64,000 nt of DNA, taken from assembly GCF_016458305.1 (NCBI RefSeq), contig NZ_JAEMHL010000004.1, forward strand, positions 349,976 to 413,975, in the 5' to 3' direction. The notes under the pieces are model-generated. The model worked only from the letters and a program-made list of their open reading frames with translations. It searched no databases and was not told where the DNA came from. The position numbers and the translations under genes were made by a program. This DNA is from Geomonas anaerohicana. Its GTDB lineage: Bacteria; Desulfobacterota; Desulfuromonadia; Geobacterales; Geobacteraceae. Of the stretch, positions 38,185 through 47,055 are shown in pieces. Every line of letters begins with the position of its first letter. Positions within the stretch are counted from its first letter, which is position 1.

Positions 38185-38733
38185 TTAGCCCTTTTCGTAC
38201 TTCTCCACGACCTGGCGGTAGTGCTCCTCGAATCCCGCCTCGGATTTCTCCTCCGCCTTCTGATACCCGGCGGTGATGCCGTGACGTACCCCTTCGGGGA
38301 GTATCCGCTCGGCGAGCGGGTAGAGGATGTCGTCTTCCTTGGCGATGTGATCGCGCAACAGGTCCAGGTAGCCCCTGGCGTTGGCGACGATGGCCTCTTC
38401 CTGGCCAGCTTCGCCGTTGAGCGCCCTGGTCGCCGCCTCTTCCATCGCCTTCACGTAGGCGCGACCCAGGTCGTGCTCCATCAGCATGGCCGCCACCGGG
38501 CTGTTCTCCCGGGGCATGCCGTTGGCCACCAGCGCTTCGAACAGGACATCCTCTTCCTTGGCGTGGTGAAAACGGTCGGCGTAGTTCCTGATGAAGTCCA
38601 CACCGTCCAGGTAGAACCGGTAATCCTTGAAGCTTCCTTCCTCGGTGAGCCGCGCGTTTTTCTCCAACAAGGCGAGCATTCTCAAGATCAACTGGTGCTC
38701 GTCCTTGAGCCTTTGGGTGATGTCCTGTTTCAT
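38185..38733 (-). CDS. hemerythrin HHE domain protein
   Basis: A 182-residue helical protein with an HHE di-iron site: LKDEHQLILRML (residues 9-20), RFHHAKEEDVLFEAL (about 54-68), MEHDLGRAYV and DHIAKEDDILYPLAER. The ligand set H, H..E, H, H..E is complete. Proteins of this type bind oxygen or NO or aid iron-centre repair. It is the last gene of a three-gene operon with an ScdA_N-like protein, the two halves of a RIC/YtfE-type system on separate chains (inference). Confidence 0.85.
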   Translation of the reverse strand: MKQDITQRLKDEHQLILRMLALLEKNARLTEEGSFKDYRFYLDGVDFIRNYADRFHHAKEEDVLFEALVANGMPRENSPVAAMLMEHDLGRAYVKAMEEAATRALNGEAGQEEAIVANARGYLDLLRDHIAKEDDILYPLAERILPEGVRHGITAGYQKAEEKSEAGFEEHYRQVVEKYEKG

Positions 38734-38736
38734 GAC

Positions 38737-39195
38737 CTAGTTTCTCCTCTCGCCGTTGATGCCGATGATCGCGGTTTCCAGCGGGATCTCCTTGCCGGAC
38801 TGCGCCAGCGCCTGGCGTACCATCATGTCGAGGCCGCGGCAGCAGGGGACTTCCATGATGGCGACCGTGATGCTCTTCACGTTGTTCTCGCTGAAGATCC
38901 GGGCCAGCTTCTCGACGTACGGGGTGCTGTCATCGAGCTTCGGGCAGGCGATCGCCAGCGCTTTCCCTTTCAGGAGGTCGCTGTGGAAGCTCCCCAGGGC
39001 GAAGGCCACGCAGTCGGCGGCGATCAGGATCTCGCTGTCCTGGAACCAGGGGGCGGTCGGCGGGACCAGGTGCAGCTGTACCGGCCACTGCCGCAGCTCG
39101 GAAGCCGCCTTCACGGTGTTCTCTTTCTCGGTTGCCTCGTTCCTCTCGATAACCCTTGCCATGCTGCCGGGGCAGCCGCATCCTGCATGTGCCAT
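38737..39195 (-). CDS. cysteine-rich conserved protein of the hemerythrin operon
   Basis: A 152-residue protein, usually labelled iron-sulfur or hypothetical. It has an N-terminal CGCPG, a middle ADCVAFALGSFH and LKGKALAIACPKLDD, and a later EVPCCRGLDMMV; these five to six cysteines could hold an Fe-S cluster. No ferredoxin CxxCxxC motif is present. The ATG at 39195 has GGGAG eight bases upstream; a GTG two codons earlier is possible. It ends 4 bp before the hemerythrin gene, so the two are co-transcribed. Confidence 0.7.
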   Translation of the reverse strand: MAHAGCGCPGSMARVIERNEATEKENTVKAASELRQWPVQLHLVPPTAPWFQDSEILIAADCVAFALGSFHSDLLKGKALAIACPKLDDSTPYVEKLARIFSENNVKSITVAIMEVPCCRGLDMMVRQALAQSGKEIPLETAIIGINGERRN

Positions 39196-39261
39196 GTTCA
39201 CTTCTCCCTTTTTATATGGTTGTCTTCGTTATTGGTTGTGGCGTGTGCCGTTTCGATTTAT

Positions 39262-39498
39262 CTAGGCGACCCTGCGATTTTCCTCTTTTGCATCCAAATA
39301 GTCATTTATTTCTTTTTCCACCGCTGCCTCCTGCTCCTGCGACAGACCGTGGATGGAGACCACATCCTTCAGGAGGCAGATGCCGACCTTGCAGGTGACG
39401 CATCCGATCTCGTAGCGGTTCAGGATCTCCCCGATCTCAGGGTAAGTCGCAATCACGTTTTGAATCGCCGTATCGCCTAAGCCGTTTTTGAATTCCAT
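39262..39498 (-). CDS. ScdA_N/DUF1858-like small protein
   Basis: A 78-residue protein with the DUF1858/ScdA_N pattern: TAIQNVIATYPEIGEILNRY, a GCVTCKVGICLLKD cysteine motif and a helical tail. In RIC/ScdA repair proteins this domain is fused to a hemerythrin; here a hemerythrin is encoded two genes downstream. The start at 39498 is favoured by GGGAGG nine bases upstream; an upstream start adds 11 residues and lacks a ribosome site. It is the first gene behind the palindrome at 39557. Confidence 0.75.
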   Translation of the reverse strand: MEFKNGLGDTAIQNVIATYPEIGEILNRYEIGCVTCKVGICLLKDVVSIHGLSQEQEAAVEKEINDYLDAKEENRRVA

Positions 39499-39556
39499 CT
39501 GCTTCCTCCCGTGTTCTTGATGATCTGACAATACCCCTCCCGCTCCAAATTGTTTA

Positions 39557-39568
39557 TGACCTGGGTCA
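39557..39568. promoter_or_regulatory. CRP/FNR-family palindrome, HcpR-like
   Basis: TGACCTGGGTCA is a perfect TGACC-TG-GGTCA palindrome flanked by A/T (TTA before, AAA after). It resembles the TTGAC-GTCAA palindromes assigned to the nitrosative-stress regulator HcpR in delta-proteobacteria. It lies 59 bp upstream of the ScdA_N-like gene and 142 bp from the divergent selenoprotein gene, so it could serve either. Match to HcpR is from memory. Confidence 0.5.
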
Positions 39569-39709
39569 AAAATATAGAATTGTCTGCATCTGTGCTGCAG
39601 GGGGCGGAATTGCGGAGAAACATTGACGTTTTGACGATTAAGCGTAGAATGAAACGCTGGCGCGGCGGCCGGAATGTGGAGGTCGCGGGAAAAAAATCGG
39701 AGGTGCGCT

Positions 39710-40351
39710 ATGGAACAGGACCTCAGGTCTCAGATCGAACGGTTGGAGGAGGGCAAGGCGCTGTCCCCGGAGGTGAAGGCGCAGTTGGAGAGCGCCTATG
39801 CCGAGATCGGGCAGAAAGTCATCACGGCCAAGGTTCCCAAGGCGGGGGACGTCGCTCCCGACTTCGTCCTTCCCAACGCCGTGGGGATCCCTGTGGCCCT
39901 GGCGGACGCGCTGGCGCACGGTCCTGCCGTGGTCACCTTTTACCGGGGCATATGGTGACCCTACTGCAGCCTTCAGTTGAGGGCCTACCAGAAGATCCTT
40001 CCGCAGATCCTGGAAAGTGGTGCTGCGCTGATGGCGATTTCGCCGCAGAGTCCGGACAAGTCGCAGGCGACGCTGCTGAAGAATTTTTTGCAGTACGAGG
40101 TGTTGAGTGATTTGGGCAACGTCGTGGCGCGCAGTTACGGCCTGGTGTACCGGCTTCCCGAGTGGGTCCAGGATCTCTATAAGGAGTTAGGGGTGAACCT
40201 CCCCGAGTTCAATGCCGATGAGTCTTGGGAGCTCCCCATGCCCGGCACCTTCGTCGTGGCGCGGGACGGCAGGATCATCACCAGTTATGCCGACAGTGAT
40301 CCCAGGAACCGTTTAGAGCCCCAGGCCATCCTCGAAGCGCTCAGGGGCTGA
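39710..40351 (+). CDS. peroxiredoxin-like (AhpC/TSA) selenoprotein
   Basis: A 213-residue thioredoxin-fold protein read through an in-frame TGA at 39956-39958 (residue 83). Before the TGA the frame gives GDVAPDFVLPNAVG and VVTFYRGIW; after it PYCSLQLRAYQKILPQI follows in the same frame. Cysteine-containing relatives have FYRGxWCPYC here, so TGA replaces the first catalytic Cys and gives Sec-P-Y-Cys. The C-terminal half (LPMPGTFVVARDGRI) is normal. GGAGG precedes the ATG at 39710. It likely reduces peroxides or disulfides. Without Sec insertion the protein would stop after 82 residues. Confidence 0.88.
39956..39983 (+). promoter_or_regulatory. Sec codon UGA and candidate bacterial SECIS
   Basis: Directly after the UGA, CCCT (39959-39962) can pair with AGGG (39980-39983) and CTG (39964-39966) with CAG (39974-39976), leaving a small apical loop. 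Bacterial SECIS hairpins lie in this position. The fold is judged by eye only. Confidence 0.5.
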
Positions 40352-40429
40352 GAAAAAAGTCTCAACGGCAAAAGCTTTAACGCAAAGGCGCAAAGCCGCA
40401 GAGGCGCAGAGAAAAACCTTTTAACGTTT

Positions 40430-41095
40430 TGGGTTTTAAGCCTAAATCGTGATTTAACGCAAAGCCGCAAAGCCGAAAAGGGAACCTTTTGGGAAGAACG
40501 GAAAATTTTAAAGGTTTCAGTATTTCCTCTACAGTTTTCTGCTCAGCGTCTTAGCGCCTCTGTGTCTTTGCGTTGAAGCTTTTCAGATTTAGGTTTTGAT
40601 GTTCAGTCTACCTTGCGTCCTTGCGTCTTTGCGTTACAAAATGCTTTTGGATTTTAAGCCTTAAAGCGTGATTTAACGCAAAGCCGCAAAGGCGCAAGGG
40701 GAAACCTTTTGGGAAGAGCTAAACGTTTTAAGAATTTCGGTTTTTCCTCTACTATTTTCTGCTTAGCGTCTTAGCGCCTCCGCGTCTTTGCGTTGAAGCT
40801 TTTGGTTTTACAGGTTCGTTCTTTGTCTGCTTTGCGTCCTTGCGTCATTGCGTTACAAATCAGCTTTTGACTTTTAACCCTAAAGCATGATTTAACGCAA
40901 AGCCGCAAAGACGCAGAGAAAACCTTTCAGTACAAAGAAACGGTTTAAAGGTTTCAGTTTTTCCTCTACAGTTTTCTGCTTAGCGTCTTCGCGCCTCCGC
41001 GTCTTTGCGTTGAAGCTTTTGGTTTTACAGGTTGGTGTTTTGTCTGCTTTGCGTCCTTGCGTCTTTGCGTTACAAAATCAGCTTTTGACTTTGGG
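40430..41095. repeat. three tandem copies of a 219-bp repeat
   Basis: The landmark GATTTAACGCAAAGCCGCAA starts at 40451 and 40670 and, with one base changed nearby, at 40889: two exact 219-bp steps. Each copy continues through TTTCCTCTAC, a GCGTCTTxGCGCCTC block and TGCGTTACAAA. Within each copy the 'aacgcaaagccgcaaag' arm is complementary to 'ctttgcgtt' arms, so each can fold into a long hairpin. A partial copy precedes at 40376. The 750 bp between the selenoprotein and pfk genes holds no other feature. Confidence 0.9.
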
Positions 41096-41103
41096 GGGGA
41101 AAG

Positions 41104-42189
41104 ATGGCAACCAAGATAGGCATTTTGACCGGCGGCGGGGACTGCCCCGGCCTGAACGCGGTGATCAGGGGTGTGGTTAAATCGGCGGTCGGTCGCGGCT
41201 GGGAGGTCGTCGGCATCGAGGACGGCTTCGACGGCTTTCTCCACCCCGAAAAGTGCCGCCCCCTCGGCCTCGAAGAGGTGCGCGGCATCCTGCCGCGCGG
41301 CGGCACCATCCTCGGCACCTCCAACCGCGGCAACCCCTTCGCCTTCCCCATCATGCGCGAAGGGAAGGTGGAACTGGTCGACGTCTCCGACGAGGTCCGC
41401 TCCCGCATCGTTCAACTCGGCCTGGACGCGCTCATCGTCGTCGGCGGCGACGGCTCCCTGAAGATCGCCCAGGAACTGATGCGGCGCGGCGTCCCCATCG
41501 TGGGGGTGCCCAAGACCATCGACAACGACCTGCTGGAAACCGACGTCACCTTCGGCTACAACACCGCCCTCGAGACCGCCACCGATGCCCTGGACAAACT
41601 CCACTCCACCGCGGAAAGCCACCACCGGGTCATGGTGCTCGAGGTGATGGGTCGCTACGCGGGGTGGATCGCCCTCGAGTCCGGCATCGCCGGCGGCGCC
41701 GACGTCATCCTCATTCCGGAGATCCCCTACGACATCGACCGCATCCGCGAAGCCATCATCGCCCGCTGCAAACGCGGCCGGCGCTTCAGCGTGGTCGTGG
41801 TCGCGGAAGGGGCCTATCCCAAGGGAGGCAACCGGGTCCTCAAGGAGGCCGCCGGCGGCAAATCGGTCGTGGAACGGCTGGGCGGGGTAGGGGAAACGCT
41901 CTCCCGGGAACTGGGCGGCGTGCTGGAGATGGACATCCGCGTCACCGTGCTCGGCCACCTGCAGCGCGGCGGCACTCCCTCCACCTTCGACCGCTGCATC
42001 GGCAGCAGGTTCGGCGTCAAAGCGGTGGAACTGGTGGAGGCGGGCGCTTTCGGCCAGATGGTCTGCCTCAAGGGAAGGCACATCACCTCGGTTTCCATCG
42101 AGGACGCCGTGCGCAGCCTCAACCTCATCGATCCCTCCGGCGAGATGGTGCGCCATGCCGAGGCCCTGGGGATCATGCTCGGCAGGTAG
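41104..42189 (+). CDS. pfkA: 6-phosphofructokinase, group III type
   Basis: A 361-residue phosphofructokinase of glycolysis. The N-terminal GILTGGGDCPGLNAVIRGVV binds nucleotide, GGDGS carries Gly at the position that distinguishes ATP users from pyrophosphate users (GGDD), and PKTIDND carries Lys where bacterial ATP enzymes have Gly. This Gly plus Lys pairing is that of group III ATP enzymes, so ATP is the more likely phosphate donor, with some doubt. MGRYAGWIA and the LGHLQRGGTPSTFDR effector/substrate region are intact. GGGGGGGAAAG precedes the ATG, immediately after the tandem repeats. Confidence 0.92.
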   Translation: MATKIGILTGGGDCPGLNAVIRGVVKSAVGRGWEVVGIEDGFDGFLHPEKCRPLGLEEVRGILPRGGTILGTSNRGNPFAFPIMREGKVELVDVSDEVRSRIVQLGLDALIVVGGDGSLKIAQELMRRGVPIVGVPKTIDNDLLETDVTFGYNTALETATDALDKLHSTAESHHRVMVLEVMGRYAGWIALESGIAGGADVILIPEIPYDIDRIREAIIARCKRGRRFSVVVVAEGAYPKGGNRVLKEAAGGKSVVERLGGVGETLSRELGGVLEMDIRVTVLGHLQRGGTPSTFDRCIGSRFGVKAVELVEAGAFGQMVCLKGRHITSVSIEDAVRSLNLIDPSGEMVRHAEALGIMLGR

Positions 42190-42283
42190 GTAAATGGTTG
42201 ACTTTGCCTAATCTCTGAACTAGACTGCGGAAAATTTCTCCGGCCGCACCCAGCGGCAAAGAACGCAACGAGGTGGTTTACCT

Positions 42284-44275
42284 ATGAAGAACCCGATTGC
42301 CGGAGCCAACAGGAGCCAGCTGTACGCGCTTGCCGGCTTTTTTCTCGGAGCCATGGCCCCCCTGGGCTGGATAATCCTGCGTCTGTTGATGTTCTCCGAC
42401 CCCAACCTCCCCCTCTCCGCACAGATCTTTTCCGAAATGACCCACAGCGCCCAAGGCATGGCGCTCTACGCCTACATGGGCGGGGGGACCGCGGTGGTGC
42501 TCGCCGTGGTCGGCTTCTTCATCGGCAGGGCCGTAGACGAGCTGCATCAAAAAGGCGAGCGGCTGGACCAGCTGGTCCAGGAAGTGGACGGGCAGAAGAA
42601 GCTCTTCGAGAACCGCTACAAGGTCCTCGACAACAACATCAAGAACTTCCACAAGATCAACAGCCGCATCCAGAAGGCGGTGCGCAGCGACGACGTGATG
42701 GCGCTCTGCGTGGAGGGGCTGCACGAGGTGCTCGGCTACGAGCGTGTCAACGTCCTCATGGCCGACCCCCAGCGCAAGAACCTCTACTTCGCCGCCAGCG
42801 CCGGCAACGAGAGCGCCGTCGGACCCGAAGTCACCGTTCCCCTCGACGTTCGTTCCGGCGTCATCTACAAGAGCTTCGTCGAGAAGCAGGTCTTCTTCGT
42901 GGAAGACATCTCCAAGTACCCCGCCGAGTACCTGCTGCAGGCCCCTTTCGACAGCATCGAGCCGCTGCGCTCATCCACCTTCATCCTCTGCCCCATCATC
43001 CTCAAAGGGGAGACCATCGGGGTGTTCGGCCTGGACAACAAGAAGAGCCACCGCGCCCTCAACGACACCGACGTGGACACCATCCGGTTGTTCGCCGACC
43101 AGGCCGCGGCGGCCCTGATGCGCATCAGCCTGCTGCAGTCGATCGACCGGCTCACCCTGGAACTGGGGCGGACCTTCTCCGACCTGTCGCAGAAGCGGGA
43201 TAATTTCTCCTCCAATCTCTACCGCCTCATGACCGCGGCCGAGTCCCTCTCCGGCGGCGCCGTGAAGATCGATGCCGCCACCCACGGCGTCATGGAATCG
43301 GTCGACAGCGCCAGCGCTTCCGCCGCCCAGATCTCGGTCGCCACGGACCAGATCACCCAGAACATGGACGCGCTCTCGGACTCGGTGTACAAGTCGGTCT
43401 CCGCCATGGAGCAGATCACCTCGACGCTGCGCCAGGTGGAGAAGAACACCGCCCATTCCCACAGCCTCTCCAGCCGCGTCAAGGAGCACGCCGAGCAGGG
43501 GACCCGGATCGTACAGGACACGGTATCGGCCCTTGCCGAGATCCAGCGCTCCGTCGACCTCTCCTACGAGGGGATCAAGCGCCTGAGCGCCAACAGCGGC
43601 CGGATCGAAGGGTTCGTCAGCGTCATCAACGACATCACCAAGCGGACCAACCTCCTGGCCCTGAACGCCTCCATCATCGCGGCCCAGGCCGGCGAGTACG
43701 GCAAGAGCTTCGGCGTGGTCGCCGACGAGATCAGGAACCTGTCGCTGCAGACCGGCCTTTCCACCGGCGAGATCACCGGCATCATCGAGGAGATCATGTC
43801 GGAGTCCCGCACCGCGGCCGACAACGTGACCAGCACCAAGGAACTGGTCAAGAAGGGTGTCAAGCTGGGTCAGCAGACCGGCGCCTCCCTGGGCAGCATC
43901 CTCGACAGTTCGCAGAAGGCGCTCGACATGACCGAGCAGATCAAGCTTGCCACCGAGGAGCAGGCGACCAGCGTGCAGCTGGTGACCCGTTCCATCGAGG
44001 ACGTGAGTGCCATGACGCTGCAGGTGTTCAAGGCCTCCAAGGAACAGGGGCTGGCCACCAAGGCCGTGGCCCGCGCCCTCGAGGACGTGAAGGATATGAC
44101 CCACGACATGGTCACCGCTGCCGGTCGCCAGAGCGTGGACAGCGGCGAGATCAAGGGGAGCATCGACTACGTCACCAGGATGGCCGAGGCGATCTTCGAC
44201 GGCATTGAGCAGCGCCAGCACGAGAGCGGCCAGGTGGTCAAGGAGCTCGAGCAGATCAGGGCGAGCGCCGAGTAG
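42284..44275 (+). CDS. GAF-domain methyl-accepting chemotaxis-like protein
   Basis: A 663-residue membrane receptor. Two transmembrane helices (about 15-38 and 66-86) flank a short periplasmic loop of some 28 residues, too small for a ligand domain. A coiled segment leads to a cytoplasmic GAF domain (about 125-280), then a long helical signalling domain. The hairpin tip is [32 protein letters not shown] with IIAAQ where IEAAR is usual, so CheA/CheW contact may be altered. It probably senses an intracellular signal through GAF. No che genes are adjacent. Confidence 0.88.
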   Translation: MKNPIAGANRSQLYALAGFFLGAMAPLGWIILRLLMFSDPNLPLSAQIFSEMTHSAQGMALYAYMGGGTAVVLAVVGFFIGRAVDELHQKGERLDQLVQEVDGQKKLFENRYKVLDNNIKNFHKINSRIQKAVRSDDVMALCVEGLHEVLGYERVNVLMADPQRKNLYFAASAGNESAVGPEVTVPLDVRSGVIYKSFVEKQVFFVEDISKYPAEYLLQAPFDSIEPLRSSTFILCPIILKGETIGVFGLDNKKSHRALNDTDVDTIRLFADQAAAALMRISLLQSIDRLTLELGRTFSDLSQKRDNFSSNLYRLMTAAESLSGGAVKIDAATHGVMESVDSASASAAQISVATDQITQNMDALSDSVYKSVSAMEQITSTLRQVEKNTAHSHSLSSRVKEHAEQGTRIVQDTVSALAEIQRSVDLSYEGIKRLSANSGRIEGFVSVINDITKRTNLLALNASIIAAQAGEYGKSFGVVADEIRNLSLQTGLSTGEITGIIEEIMSESRTAADNVTSTKELVKKGVKLGQQTGASLGSILDSSQKALDMTEQIKLATEEQATSVQLVTRSIEDVSAMTLQVFKASKEQGLATKAVARALEDVKDMTHDMVTAAGRQSVDSGEIKGSIDYVTRMAEAIFDGIEQRQHESGQVVKELEQIRASAE

Positions 44276-44298
44276 CAACCCCATAATGACAAGCAGCG

Positions 44299-44335
44299 AG
44301 CGGTTATGCGAAAGAGATTTTGTATAACCGCTTTT
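44299..44335 (+). terminator. Rho-independent terminator after the chemoreceptor gene
   Basis: AGCGGTTAT (44299-44307) pairs exactly with ATAACCGCT (44324-44332), followed by TTTT. Confidence 0.85.
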
Positions 44336-44425
44336 GCGTTTGCTGCTGGTTTTTGAGAAAAGTCTGGACTTTGTCGCAACGGTTGTGATAGTTTCTAACG
44401 GCGTTTGGCCCGCTATAGATAAGTG

Positions 44426-44574
44426 GAGCCGCCAAGAGCGCCGACAGCACGAACATACCGCCTGGATTTCGCAAGGAACCGGTACGGGAAGCGATAAGCT
44501 GAGCAGAACCGCGCCAGAATTGTGTGCGCGCTCTACTTTATACAGCGTCTTCCCCACCGGAGGCGTTTTTTTTT
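44426..44574 (+). ncRNA. candidate structured small RNA upstream of panB
   Basis: This 430-bp interval between the receptor gene and panB holds no ORF but has a -10-like TATAGA (44414-44419), a closing stem AGAGCGC (44435-44441) with GCGCTCT (44528-44534), and a terminator hairpin (about 44545-44565) followed by nine T. That gives a predicted transcript of about 150 nt. It could be a free sRNA (a 6S-type RNA is possible by size) or a terminated leader of panB. The identity is unknown. Confidence 0.45.
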
Positions 44575-44703
44575 GCCCGAAACGGACCCCGGTGGATTCC
44601 GGCCGAAGCCGGACGGCACAGGGCGGATCGCCTAGCACCTTGTTCTGTTTACTTGTATACGAATTTCTCTTGACCGACCACCACCACAGGAGCCGACCAA
44701 AAG

Positions 44704-45507
44704 ATGCACAAAGCCAAAACCGTTCTCGACTTTCACAGGATGAAAGCGGAAGGGGAAAAGATAACCGTCCTGACCAGCTACGACTTCCCCATGACCGGGT
44801 TGATCGACGCCGCCGGCATCGACATGATCCTGGTCGGGGACTCGGTCGGCGTCGTGGTCGCCGGCTTCGACAACACGCTGCCGGTCACCATGGAAGACAT
44901 GATTTACCACACGAGGGCCGTGATGCGCGCCCGCCCCAAGGCGTTCGTGGTCGCCGACATGCCCTTTCTCTCCTACCAGACCGACCTGAACAGCGCCCGT
45001 CTCAACGCGGGACTGCTGATAAAAGACGGCGGCGCCGCCGCGGTCAAGATCGAGGGGGGCGTCAACGTCGCCGAAACCATCGCCGCCATCACCGCGATGG
45101 ACATCCCCGTCATGGGACACATCGGTCTCACCCCGCAGTCGCTGCACCGCATGGGGGGCTACAAGGTGCAGGGCAAGGGTGACGCCCAGGCGGAGAAACT
45201 CATCGAAGACGCCCGCGCGGTGGAGGCGGCCGGCGCTTTCGCCATCGTGCTGGAAGGAATCCCCATGGGGCTTGCCCAGCGCATCACCGCCGAACTCACC
45301 ATCCCCACCATCGGTATCGGCGCCGGTCCGCACTGCGACGGCCAGGTGCTGGTGATCCACGACATCCTGGGGCTGTGCAGCAAGTACTCCCCCAAGTTCG
45401 TCAAGCGCTACGCCGAGCTGGCGCCGATCATCGGCGAAGCCGTCGCCAACTACATCGCCGACGTCAAGGGCGGCACATTTCCCGAAGAAAGGCATTGTTT
45501 CAAATGA
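44704..45507 (+). CDS. panB: ketopantoate hydroxymethyltransferase (PanB)
   Basis: A 267-residue barrel enzyme that makes ketopantoate from 2-ketoisovalerate and methylene-tetrahydrofolate, the first step of pantothenate synthesis. Conserved stretches are [36 protein letters not shown] with metal-binding Asp, [12 protein letters not shown], and the C-terminal [21 protein letters not shown]. Length fits. The stop overlaps the panC start. Confidence 0.96.
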   Translation: MHKAKTVLDFHRMKAEGEKITVLTSYDFPMTGLIDAAGIDMILVGDSVGVVVAGFDNTLPVTMEDMIYHTRAVMRARPKAFVVADMPFLSYQTDLNSARLNAGLLIKDGGAAAVKIEGGVNVAETIAAITAMDIPVMGHIGLTPQSLHRMGGYKVQGKGDAQAEKLIEDARAVEAAGAFAIVLEGIPMGLAQRITAELTIPTIGIGAGPHCDGQVLVIHDILGLCSKYSPKFVKRYAELAPIIGEAVANYIADVKGGTFPEERHCFK

Positions 45508-46343
45508 TAGTCATCGAATCCGTTGCCGAGATGCAGCAGTTCGCGCGGCAGAGGCGGGGCGAGATCGCCCTGGTGCCCACCATGGGTTACCTGCACGAGG
45601 GGCACGCCTCCCTCATGGTGGAGGCGCGTAAGCGCGCCCGGACCGTCGTGGTCAGCATCTTCGTCAATCCGACCCAGTTCGGCGTCAACGAGGACCTGGA
45701 CAGCTACCCCCGCGATTTCGAGCGGGACCGGAAGGTCGCAGCGGCGGCCGGTGTGGACGTCATCTTCGCGCCCAAGGCCGCGGACATGTACCCGGCGGGT
45801 TACCAGAGCTACCTGAACGTGGAAGGGCTCACCACCGAGCTGTGCGGCGCGAGCCGTCCCGGGCATTTCCGCGGTGTCACCACCGTGGTCGCCAAGCTCT
45901 TCAACATCGTCATGCCCGCCGTCGCCATCTTCGGGAAGAAGGACTTCCAGCAGCTCGCCGTGATCCGACGCATGGTGCGGGACTTCAACTTCGACGTCGA
46001 CATCGTAGGCATGCCCATCGTGCGCGAGGCCGACGGACTGGCGCTCAGTTCCCGCAACGCCCGGCTCACCGCCGAACAGCGCGAGCCCGCCCTGTGCCTC
46101 TCCCGTGCCATCGCCGCCGCCCGTGATGCCTTCCGGGCTGGCGAGAAGAGCGTCGCCGTGTTGAGGGAGAAGGCGCTGGCGCCGATCGAGCGCGAGAGCG
46201 TGGCGCAGCTCGACTACCTGGAATTCAGGGATCAGGACACCCTGCTTCCGTTGCAGACAGCAGACGAGAGGACGCTGCTCGCACTGGCCGTGCGGGTCGG
46301 CTCGGTAAGATTAATTGACAACACTGTACTAGGGGAGGAATAA
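45504..46343 (+). CDS. panC: pantothenate synthetase (PanC)
   Basis: A 279-residue ligase joining pantoate and beta-alanine through a pantoyl-adenylate. The nucleotidyltransferase signatures are [17 protein letters not shown] (HxGH as HEGH), [35 protein letters not shown] and SSRN. The ATG at 45504 overlaps the panB stop as ATGA; a longer frame into panB is rejected. Confidence 0.96.
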   Translation: MIVIESVAEMQQFARQRRGEIALVPTMGYLHEGHASLMVEARKRARTVVVSIFVNPTQFGVNEDLDSYPRDFERDRKVAAAAGVDVIFAPKAADMYPAGYQSYLNVEGLTTELCGASRPGHFRGVTTVVAKLFNIVMPAVAIFGKKDFQQLAVIRRMVRDFNFDVDIVGMPIVREADGLALSSRNARLTAEQREPALCLSRAIAAARDAFRAGEKSVAVLREKALAPIERESVAQLDYLEFRDQDTLLPLQTADERTLLALAVRVGSVRLIDNTVLGEE

Positions 46344-46347
46344 GAAT

Positions 46348-46752
46348 ATGGACAGGAAGATGCTGAAGAGCAAGATTCACCGCGCCACCGTCACCGGTGC
46401 CGACCTGCACTACGAGGGGAGCATCACCATCGATCTCGATCTCATGGAAGCGGCCGACATCATCCCGTACGAGGCCGTTTGCATCTGGGACGTCACCAAC
46501 GGCAGCCGTTTCGAGACCTACGCCATCGAGGGCGAGCGTGGTTCCGGCGTCATTTGCATCAACGGCGCCGCCGCGCGCCTGGTGGCGCCGCAGGATCTGG
46601 TCATCATCGCCAGCTTCGTCAACATGGAGAATGCCGAAGCCATCGCCCACGAGCCCAAGCTGGTCTTCGTCGACGAGAAGAACAAGATGCTCCCCACCCG
46701 CAAAGAAGCCGCCGGCCAGGCGACTTTAAAGAGCGTGCACTGGAAGAACTAG
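46348..46752 (+). CDS. panD: aspartate 1-decarboxylase precursor (PanD)
   Basis: A 134-residue pyruvoyl-dependent decarboxylase making beta-alanine for PanC. The self-cleavage site is Gly24-Ser25 in HYEGSITID; Ser25 becomes the pyruvoyl group. Tyr/Thr residues ([11 protein letters not shown]) and [13 protein letters not shown] strand (here [10 protein letters not shown]) match. With panB and panC it completes the pantothenate branch in one operon. GGGGAGG precedes the ATG. Confidence 0.96.
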   Translation: MDRKMLKSKIHRATVTGADLHYEGSITIDLDLMEAADIIPYEAVCIWDVTNGSRFETYAIEGERGSGVICINGAAARLVAPQDLVIIASFVNMENAEAIAHEPKLVFVDEKNKMLPTRKEAAGQATLKSVHWKN

Positions 46753-46774
46753 CCGCGCGAGGTGAAAGGATAAT

Positions 46775-46816
46775 AAAAAAGGACGCTGACAGACCAAGAT
46801 CTCAGCGTCCTTTTTT
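46775..46816 (+). terminator. Rho-independent terminator after panD
   Basis: GGACGCTGA and TCAGCGTCC flank a loop of about 12 nt, with A6 before and T6 after, so it could work in both directions. Confidence 0.9.
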
Positions 46817-46883
46817 ACTGATTCTCCGCGATCCGCGGAATCGGTGAGCCTTTGCATCGAAGGGCTGCGTGCCCCCTCGCGTT

Positions 46884-47020
46884 CCCCCCTTTGCGAAGGG
46901 GGGACAGGGGGGATTTGCCTTTCCTGAAGTTAGCCTTAATTCCCACAACCTGTTAAACTGCATCTGTTGACAGCAGGGATGCTTGTCCCTCCGTGTTCCT
47001 CTGTGTCCTCTGTGGTTAAT
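46884..47020. repeat. C-tract palindrome and 'ctctgtgtcctctgtgg' element
   Basis: CCCCCCTTTGCGAAGGGGGG (about 46884-46904) followed by ACAGGGGGGATTTGC is nearly identical to the element at 36504-36540. A half-element CCGTGTTCCTCTGTGTCCTC at about 46990-47010 matches the family at 38008-38129. The 300-bp gap between panD and the amidohydrolase contains no gene. Confidence 0.75.
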
Positions 47021-47055
47021 GCTTTTGACGGTTAAAGCTTTTGGGGGTTTCCGAA

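Noticed and set aside
39674..40351. Peroxiredoxin gene as a nonsense pseudogene split into two ORFs
   Set aside because: The frame is intact on both sides, the TGA replaces exactly the catalytic Cys of the family, and a hairpin follows, so Sec is the better explanation.
40430..41100. Coding potential in the 750-bp gap before pfk
   Set aside because: Only short frames broken by stops occur; the content is explained by 219-bp tandem repeats.
44575..44703. Strong promoter directly before panB
   Set aside because: TATACG near 44655 has no acceptable -35 at the right distance, so nothing was called.
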